DNA of 64,000 nucleotides, taken from Inia geoffrensis. Lineage: Eukaryota > Chordata > Mammalia > Artiodactyla > Iniidae. A model generated the notes under the pieces. It searched no databases, was not told the origin of the DNA, and was given only the letters and a program-made list of their open reading frames with translations. Every line of letters starts with the position of its first letter. Within the stretch, counting starts at the first letter, position 1. The position numbers and the translations under genes were made by a program. Shown piece by piece: positions 56,570 to 64,000 of the stretch. The stretch covers positions 16,908,835 to 16,972,834 of the forward strand of contig CM070904.1 of assembly GCA_036417435.1 (NCBI GenBank). The letters run 5' to 3'.

Positions 56570-56892
56570 CAGTCAGGCTCCATATCTGTGTGTTCTGCAT
56601 CCCCGGACTCAACCAACCTCCTATCAAAAATATTTGAAAAAAATTCCAGAAAGTTCCAAAAAGCAAAACTTGAGCTTGCTACTCACTGGAAACATTTGTA
56701 TTGTAGTTACAGCTATTTACATAGTATTTACATTGTATTAGGTGTTATAAGTAATCTAGAGGTAAAGTATACAGGAAGATGGGCATAGGTTATAGGCAAA
56801 CACTCTGCCATTTTCTATAAGGGACTTGAGCATCTGCAGATTATTCACAGGAGTCCTGGGACAAATCCCCTGCTAATATTGAGGGGTGACTG
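56570..56892. mobile_element. Tigger2-type non-autonomous DNA transposon
   Basis: Inverted termini CAGTCAGGCTCCATATCTG and, at the right, ATTGAGGGGTGACTG, each flanked by TA (56568-56569, 56893-56894), the pogo/Tigger target site. Internal AAAATTCCAGAAAGTTCC, TTTACATTGTATTAGG and AAGGGACTTGAGCATCTGC match Tigger2-derived elements. No transposase. Confidence 0.8.
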
Positions 56893-57629
56893 TATTGCTA
56901 AGTAGGACAAAGCAGGGGAGGTCTGGCAATGAATTCTACCTGGCACAGCACGTATCAGGTAGATCAAACATGCACCGTGGTCTATTTTCCCACTTCCACA
57001 TATTTTCCTTTTATGGAACAGAATTAGCTACAGCCTTTTCTGTTTCATTTTCACATTTTGAACAAGCCAAAATTCTATGGGGAAAAAAAAAAAGAGAGAA
57101 GTCAGAAATCCTGTCAAAACTTGGCTCAGAGGCAACACCAGCAGCCTGATTTAGTCACTCTGCTTTATAGCAACTTACATAGAGACGTCTCCCATTGTAG
57201 CGGGGTGTTAGCCTATTAAATTGAATAACTTTCCAGGAAGTTATCAGAAAAACAAAGTGACATGAACGTCTTAGTTAGCTACATATTTCTGGAAATACTG
57301 ACAACTTGAATTAAATTATGCACATCTCTCTCTAAAGACGCAAGATGAATGAAGAGAGATGGAGTGTATGTCAACGTTCCTCAGCCTGCTTTCATGGAAC
57401 GGGGAACATTTCAAATAATTTAAGGTTAGATTAACTTTCTGTTTGCCTCATTTCCCTGTGATCAATTGTATGATTCTTCACTGGAACAGTTTATCCTATA
57501 TATCATGCCATGAGAATCAATAAAGAGATTCAACTAGTCAAGGTAGCAAATACTCTTTTGTAACCTAGACTTTTTAATATATTTTTTCAAATTCAATTCA
57601 GCTTAACAAAACTACTCCTTTTTTTTCTT
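56893..57629. other. Unassigned DNA
   Basis: An 87-codon frame at 56886-57149, no domain; no confident repeat. Confidence 0.5.
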
Positions 57630-58565
57630 TTTCAAATTAATCAACTTTCTTTTTTAGAGCAGTTTTAGATTCACAGCAAAATTGAGCAGCAAGTATAGAG
57701 AGTTGCCATGTACCCTTGCTTTGACAAATCCTCACTTGCTGTGAACTTCCTGCCCCATGACAGTACACACTGGGTACAGTCATAAGCCTACACTGACACA
57801 ACATTATCTCTCAAAGTCTTTGGTTTATATTATGGTTCATGCTTGGTGTTTTACATTTAATGGGTTTATACAAATGTATAAAGATGTTTATCTGCTATTA
57901 GAGTACCATACAGCATGTTTTACCATCAAAATCCCCTGCGCTCTGTTCATCCATCCCTTCCTTCACCCTCACTCCCAGCTCCAACTTCTGGAGACCACTG
58001 GTCCTTTTACCATCTCTGAAGTTTTACCCTTTTCAGGATTCCATGTACTTGAAATATGTAGTATTTTTAGAGTGGCTACAGTATGTAGCCAAAATTTTTA
58101 GAGTGACTTCTTTCACCTAATAGTATGCATTTAAGGTTCCTCCATGTCTTTTTATGGCTAAATAGCTCATCGATTTTTACTCCTGAATGATATTCCATTG
58201 TCTGGATGCACCACGGTTTGCTCCTCATTTACCAACTGAAGGGCATCTTGGCTGCTTCCAAGGTTTGCTAGTTATGAATAAAGTTGCTATAAACATCTGT
58301 GAGAAGGTGTTCGTGTGGACAGACGTTTTCAACCCATTTGGGTAAATACCAGGAAGTGTGATTGCTTGATGTATGGCAAGAATTGTTTAGTTTTGTAAGA
58401 AACTGCCAAACTGTCTTCCAAAGTGGCTCTACCATTTAGCATTCCCACCAGCAATGAATGAAAGTTTATGCTGCTGCACATCCTTGCCAGTGTTTGGTGT
58501 TGTCGGTGTACTACATTACGGCTATTCTAAATAAGTATACAGTGGTATCTTCATTGTTTTCATAC
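57630..58565 (-). mobile_element. Old L1 3' fragment
   Basis: TAGAGCAGTTTTAGATTCAC, CTCCTGAATGATATTCCATT, ACCACGGTTTGCTC, GAATAAAGTTGCTATAAACA and AAACTGCCAAACTGTCTTCC are antisense wording of the L1M ORF2 end and 3'UTR. Confidence 0.85.
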
Positions 58566-59449
58566 CACGTGCTTCTTAATCATTAACTCATAAATCCCTA
58601 GTAATTGAATATGAGCATCGCTAGTTTTTACAGAGAAAATACTTAGATATTGTTAAATTGCTTTCTAAGTTCGCATATATGGTAAAGAGTAGAACTGATA
58701 TTCCAGTACAGGTTTATCAAGCCCCAAATAAATTCATTTTTCTCTATGCGATGCTGTCAAGTGTCCAATTCTGTTGTGTAGAGTAAACATGCCACACAAG
58801 TAAAGGGAAGAGTGTGTAGCAGCCACACTTGTCCCCTGCCCCTAATGGTTTAGGGAACCATATGAAAGAGGCACGGAATGCCTGATCTCAAGTCAACGCC
58901 TAAGTTCCCTATTATCCTCAACCCCTGACACCTCAGCTTATCTCTCTCCATTCCCAAGCTTCTGTATTATTATTCCTTTTCTGTTTAAGTATCCACTCAG
59001 GCCTCGACAGTCCCTTCAGCATCTGTGGCAGAAGCAGCAATATTCTAGCAGCAGTATTCAGCTAATCATTCAGTCTGATAGGTGGCAGAACATACCCACC
59101 GGATAAGTGCATGTCATCAGGCCCCATGTGCATCCTGAAAGGGATAGGTCACTGGACTTACTGGACCTAACCTCCTTTCTCTATCCCTCCTTCATTATTA
59201 AGTGACTACCCATGTAACCATTTGCCAGATGAAGACACATGATCTCCCCGGAACTTTGGAAGCAGCCCCTACCATATACTGTTCCTACATCATATGCTTT
59301 TTCTTCCCCACCCACTGGAAACATTTCAACTTTTATCATAATTATTTTCTACCAGTTAGTTCTCATTTTCCACTTATAAGTGAATCCTTAAAATTAATAT
59401 TTTACTTTTGCTTGCTTTTAAACTACATATAAATGGAACATACCACATG
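58566..59449. other. Unassigned DNA
   Basis: No gene or confident repeat. Confidence 0.5.
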
Positions 59450-59451
59450 TA

Positions 59452-61847
59452 CAGGCGTACCTCAGAGATATTGAGGGTTTGGTTCCAGACAACTGCAATA
59501 AAATGATTTGGGCAGTAAAGTGAGTCACACAGAATTTTTGTTTTCCTAGTGCATGTAAAAGTTATGATTACACTAATAGACTACATGATGTCTATTAAGT
59601 GAGGAATCACATTATGTCTTAAAGAACCATGTACCTACCTTAATTTTAAAAAGTATTTTATTTCTAAAAAATGCTAACCACCATTTAAGCCTTCAGGGAG
59701 CTGTAATGTTTTTGCTGGTGGAGGGTCTTATCTTGATGCTGATGGCTGCTGACTGATCAGGGCTGTGGTTCCTGAAGGTGGCAATTTCTTAAAATAAGAC
59801 AATAATAAATGTTGCTGCATTAATCGACTCTAACTTTCACAAACAATTTCTCTATGGCATGAAAAGATATTTAAGAGCCTTTTCCCCACAGTAGAACTTC
59901 TTCTAAAATTGGAGTCAGTCCTCTCAAAACCTGTCACTGCTTTATCAACTAAGTTTATATAATATTCTAAATACTTTGATGTCATTTCAACGATTTTCAC
60001 AGTATCTTCACCAGGAGTAGATTCCATCTTAAGAAAACACTTTCTTCACTCATCTATAAGAAGCAACTCTTCATTTATTAAAGTTTTACTATGAGATTGC
60101 AGCAATTCAGTCACAGCTTCAGGCTCCATTTCTGATCCTATTTCTCTTGCTATTTCCGTCATATATGCAGTTACTCCCTCCATCGAAGCCCTGAGCCCCT
60201 CAAGGTCATCCATGAGGGTTGGAATCAACTTCTTCCAAACTCCTGTCAATGTTGATCTATTTACCTCTCCCACGAATCCTAAATGTTCTTAATGGCATCT
60301 AAAATGGTGAATCCTTTCCAGAAGGTTTTCAGTTGATTTTGCACAGCTCCATCAGAGGAATCACTCTCTATGGCAGCTATAGCCTCACAAAATGTATTTT
60401 TTTAAATAACAAGACTCGAAAGTTGAGATTACTCCTTGAACCATGTCTTCAGAATAGATGCTGTGTTAGCAGGCATGAAAACAACATTAATCTCACTTTA
60501 TATCTCCATCAGAGCACCTGGGTGACCAGGTGCATTGTCAATGAGCAGCAATCTTTTGAAAAGAATCGTTTTCTTCTTTTTTAAGCAGTAGGTCTCCACA
60601 GTGGGCTTAAAACATTTAGTCAACCTTGTTGTAAACAGATGTGTTCTCATTCAGGTTTTGTGGTTCCCTCTATAGCGTCCAAGCAGAGTAGATTTAGCAT
60701 AACTCGAAAGGGCCCTAGGATTTTCAGAATGGTACATGACCATTGGCTTCAACTTAAACTCACCGATTGCATTAGCCCCTAACAAGATCGTCAGCCTGTC
60801 CTTTGAAGCCTTGAAGCCAGGGTTTGATTTCTCCTCTCTAGCTATGAAAATCCTAGATGACATCTCCTTCCAACACTAGGCTATTTCGTCTGCATTAAAA
60901 GTGCGTTGTTTAGTGTAGCTCTTCGTTAATTATCTTAACTAGGTATTCTGGATAAGTTGCTGCAGATTCTATATCAGTGCTTACTGTGTCACCTGGCACT
61001 TTCATGTTACGGAGACGGCTTCTTTCGTTAAACCTCATGAACCAGCCCCTGCTAGCTTCCAGCATTTCTTCTGCGGCTTCCTCACCTCTCTCAGCCTTCA
61101 TAGAATGGAAGAGAGTTAAGGCCTTGTGTTGGATTAGGTTGTGTCTTAAGGGGATGTTGTAGCTGGTTTGATCTATCCAGACCACTAAAACTTTCTCCAC
61201 ATCAACAACAAAGGCTGTTTCACTTTCTTATCATTCATGTTTTCACTGCAGTAGCACTTTTAATTTCCTTCAAGAACTTACCTTTACATTCGCTAACTTT
61301 TTGGTGAAAGAGGCCTAGTTTCAGCCTATCTCAGCTTTGACATACCTTCCTCACTAAGCTTCGCCACTTCTAGCTTTCGATTTAAAGGAGAGATGTGTGA
61401 CTCTTCCTTTCACTTGAACACTTAGAGGCCATTGTAGGGTTATCAACTGCCCTCATTTCAGTACTGTTGTGTCTCAAGGAGTATGAAGGCCTGTGGAGTG
61501 GGAGAGAGATCGGGGGAGCAGCCAGTCAGCGGAGCAGTCAGAACACACACAACATTTATCGATTAAGATTTTCATCTCATATGGGCGTGGTTTGTGGTGT
61601 AGAATTGTAATAGTAACATCAAAGATCACTGATCGCAGACGGCCATAACAAATATAATAATTATGAAAAAGATTGAAACGTTGCAAAAATTACCACAACA
61701 TAACACAGACACACAAAGTGAGCAAATGCTCCTGGAAAATGGTGCTGATACAGTTGCTTGATACAAAGTTGCCGCAAACCTTCAATTTGTGAAAAACAAT
61801 ATATTGAAACAGAATAAAACGAAGCACAATAAAGTGAGGTGTGCCTG
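59452..61847 (-). mobile_element. Complete Tigger1 DNA transposon
   Basis: Left terminus CAGGCGTACCTCAGAGATAT and right terminus AATAAAGTGAGGTGTGCCTG are inverted repeats. TA stands on both sides (59450-59451 and 61848-61849), the pogo/Tigger target duplication. The length, about 2.4 kb, is that of the full autonomous Tigger1, so essentially nothing is deleted. The transposase inside is decayed. Tigger1 is an ancient placental-mammal element, no longer active. Confidence 0.96.
59720..61432 (-). pseudogene. Tigger1 transposase pseudogene (pogo/CENP-B-like)
   Basis: The start is the ATG at 61432 (ACAATGGCCTCTAAG). Open pieces follow: 60910-61200 ([20 protein letters not shown], the CENP-B-type helix-turn-helix region), 60651-60863 ([36 protein letters not shown], the beginning of the DDE domain), 60046-60273 and 59830-60027 (C-terminus). 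Stops and frameshifts separate them, so no transposase can be made. The family cuts and pastes DNA at TA; the host protein CENP-B derives from a related pogo-like transposase. Confidence 0.9.
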
Positions 61848-61866
61848 TAGGTGAGTTTCTCTAGGG

Positions 61867-62084
61867 CAGGATTTCTCATCCTCAGCACTACTATTTGGGG
61901 TTGGATCATTTTTTGCTGGGAGTGGGAATTGCTCTGGGCACTGTAGGATGTTTGGCAATATCCCTGGCCTCCACCCATTAGATGCCAGAGGCATAGCCCT
62001 CTTTCACTGTGAAAACCAAAAATGTCTTTACACATCACTAAGTGTCCCCTGAGAGGCAAAATTGCTCTGAGTTTAGAGCCACTG
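61867..62084 (+). mobile_element. MER20 hAT element
   Basis: Starts CAGGATTTCTCATCCTCAGC, includes CACTGTAGGATGTTTGGCA, CCTGGCCTCCACCCATTAG and CAAAAATGTCTTTACACATC, and ends GTTTAGAGCCACTG. Length 218 bp, the full MER20 size. It lies 20 bp from the Tigger1 end. MER20 copies are known as regulatory sequences in the placental-mammal endometrium; whether this one is functional cannot be judged. Confidence 0.88.
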
Positions 62085-64000
62085 CAGCACGGTAGGGTAG
62101 TTATTATGAATTTTGCTGACCAGGTATTTCAGAATATTTACCATCTAGACACATGCCCTGATTATACGTGCTGACCTTTTGTGGTTGAATGAGGTATATA
62201 ACTAGTCAAAGCTATGAGTTGTGAGAAAAGTAATTGTGTCTCCCCCAGGTTAGAACATTTAATTGCTGCTGCAAGACCCTCTCCCGCTACTATTTTCTTC
62301 CTCTGGGTCAGTGTCCAGAAACATTCAGAATGGAGGCTGATTTGTCTGCTTAGGTTGCTAAGAGACTATTAGAAGCAGCGAATCCCTACTTACACTCAAA
62401 AGACATATGTGATGTGTAAGAAAGGAATCTTTCTTTAAACAAGTAGACTTTGAGGATTGCTTGTTATAGAAACTGTTACAGAACGTGTTATAGAAACTTG
62501 TACTTAGAACTAGGGTACTATCATAATAATAATAAAAAAAAAAAAAGCCTAAAATATATGACTGGCTGCAGGCAGAAAGAAAACTATTATTGAGAGTTGG
62601 AAACATGGCAATCCATGAAATGAAGAGGCAAAATACTAGGTCATATTATCGTCTGTGGTTTGAAAGGCAGACAATATACCTCACACATATTATGGTTTTA
62701 GGAATAGAGGATGAAAACAGAATGTTAATAGTGTTTGTCTTTTGGCTTCCATTTGATTGCATTTGATATGGTTACTCTAAGAAAAAAGCAAATCTCCTAT
62801 TTGGAAGAAGGTGTTAAAGGGAATAGAAAGAGTTCAGGAATTTAGGGACTTCAAGATTTACAGTAAAAGACAAAACTGAGAAATTGCTATGAGCAACCAA
62901 GGCCAATGAGAGCTCAGCATAATGGCAACTAGTAAATCTAGGGTAAATCCAGACACCAATGGTTAAAATGCCTGAATGGGTTGAGATAACCAGGTAATCT
63001 TAATGGTAATTTTTTTTTTTCAGGGTAAGGGTATTGCTTTCTCATCAAACTGATAGGCTCAGAATATTCACAATAAAAACCAGATAAAGAGAAATGTCTA
63101 GTCTATGCATATGGCTAATGACACATGGAGCTGTATACAATCAAATAGGTAACAAGCAACATTTTTGAAACTAAGATTTGAAGCTTTTGTCTGCCAAAGA
63201 CATGATAATCCTGAACTAAAAATGTTTCTGACTGTGTGAGATTTACAAAAATCCTTTGGAAACCAAGTCATTTACAAACAAGAAACAAGCTAAAAATTCT
63301 TCCTTACCCACTGTCCTACCTTCCCTGGAGGACTTATTCTCCAAGGCCCACTTCAGAAGTGGCCAAGGAGAAGGATAAAAATGCAAGTGTTGATAATATA
63401 TAGTTCTGGACTCCATTTGCAATGATGTTTGCATGGTGAACAGCTTTGGAAAATAGAAATAATGTCTCTTCAGGCAAAAATCTGGAATGTTTACTGTCCA
63501 GTATAATAAAGATAATGTCTCCCTCTGAATCAAGTATTCTTACTGCCCCTTATAAAAGACATTTGTTCCTTTAAATTCTTTTTTTTTTTTTTACTTTTAT
63601 AATGCAACCCACTGTATATTCAAGGATCATCTGGCCCTCTGAGTGTCACACTGTGGGAATTTGGGGCTCTGGGGACAGGCACAAAAAAATGCTGATTTTC
63701 TTGCTAGTGTAGTTGCTGTGAATAAGAAAATTCTTTGCCTCTATTCCAGGAATCACAATTTTCAATCAACATCTATGAAACTATACCAGGTTACCTTGTT
63801 TAGTCGTAAGTATGGTAGCATCTCAGACCCTTCAGAGTTTTTGACAGAGAAGAGCATAGAGGATATGTCAAGGCAACACACAAAAACACACATCATATAA
63901 TGAGGAATAAATAGAGTGAGATTCAGACCTTAAAAGCTTATTCTTACCCACTAATCTCAGAATAAGTGTCCTTTGGAATGTCTGCTCGATGCGATTTTAG
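62085..64000. other. Unassigned intergenic DNA
   Basis: No gene or confident repeat in about 1.9 kb. Frames of 82, 96 and 85 codons (62358-62606, 63243-63533, 63643-63900) show no domain. Contains A-, T- and A/T-runs near 62530, 63010 and 63580. Confidence 0.5.

Noticed and set aside
56429..56788. 119-codon frame
   Set aside because: More than half overlaps the Tigger2-type element; no domain.
61867..62084. Functional endometrial enhancer
   Set aside because: MER20 has known regulatory copies, but sequence alone cannot show activity of this copy; kept only as a repeat annotation.
1..64000. Novel gene system or operon
   Set aside because: The window has no conserved gene cluster; all coding-like signals are retroelement, transposon or one processed pseudogene.

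Overview
This is a non-coding, repeat-dense stretch of mammalian nuclear DNA, almost certainly from a cetacean (whale or dolphin; hippopotamus is the main alternative). The diagnosis rests on many copies of the CHR tRNA-Glu-derived SINE family, recognisable by the head GGGCTTCCCTGGTGGCGCAG, together with cetartiodactyl-type L1 3' ends and older placental repeats (MIR, L2, MaLR LTR, MER20, Tigger1, Tigger2). I found no exon of an active cellular protein gene, no tRNA, rRNA or CRISPR array, and no bacterial-type gene system. The only cellular gene trace is a 5'-truncated processed pseudogene of USE1 near 38.4 kb.

Layout. 0-8.1 kb: a long CHR SINE, decayed LTR-like and old L1 sequence, then a nearly full-length minus-strand L1 (L1a, 2302-8070) with decayed ORFs. 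8.1-15 kb: mostly unassigned DNA with MIR, L2, a MaLR-type LTR and three CHR SINEs. 15-19.1 kb: decayed old L1 pieces, an unassigned antisense block with coding-like fragments, and a cetartiodactyl L1 3' end. 19.1-26.7 kb: the centre of the window, an old L1 3' end split by a plus-strand near-full-length L1 (L1b) that has an open ORF1, an ORF2 broken only by a lost start codon and two frameshifts, and a duplicated 5'UTR unit. A CHR SINE sits in its 3' target-site duplication. 26.7-44.6 kb: MIR, L2, six CHR-type SINEs, small L1 3' fragments, hAT MER elements and the USE1 relic. 44.6-49.1 kb: a third L1 (L1c, minus) with a roughly 1.2 kb internal deletion. 49-64 kb: three solo-type LTRs, a 78-bp local duplication, a Tigger2-type element, an old L1 fragment, a complete Tigger1 with decayed transposase, and MER20.

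The elements do not act as a pathway; the window records successive insertions. L1 ORF1p and ORF2p supply the machinery, the CHR SINEs and the USE1 copy are trans-mobilised by it (A-tails, target-site duplications), and DNA transposons and LTRs are older layers. The most interesting observation is that both L1b and L1c have target-site duplications lying 124-186 bp beyond the recognisable L1 5' end, so each insertion seems to carry unrelated upstream sequence (candidate 5' transductions). Family names are from pattern memory, not a database search.
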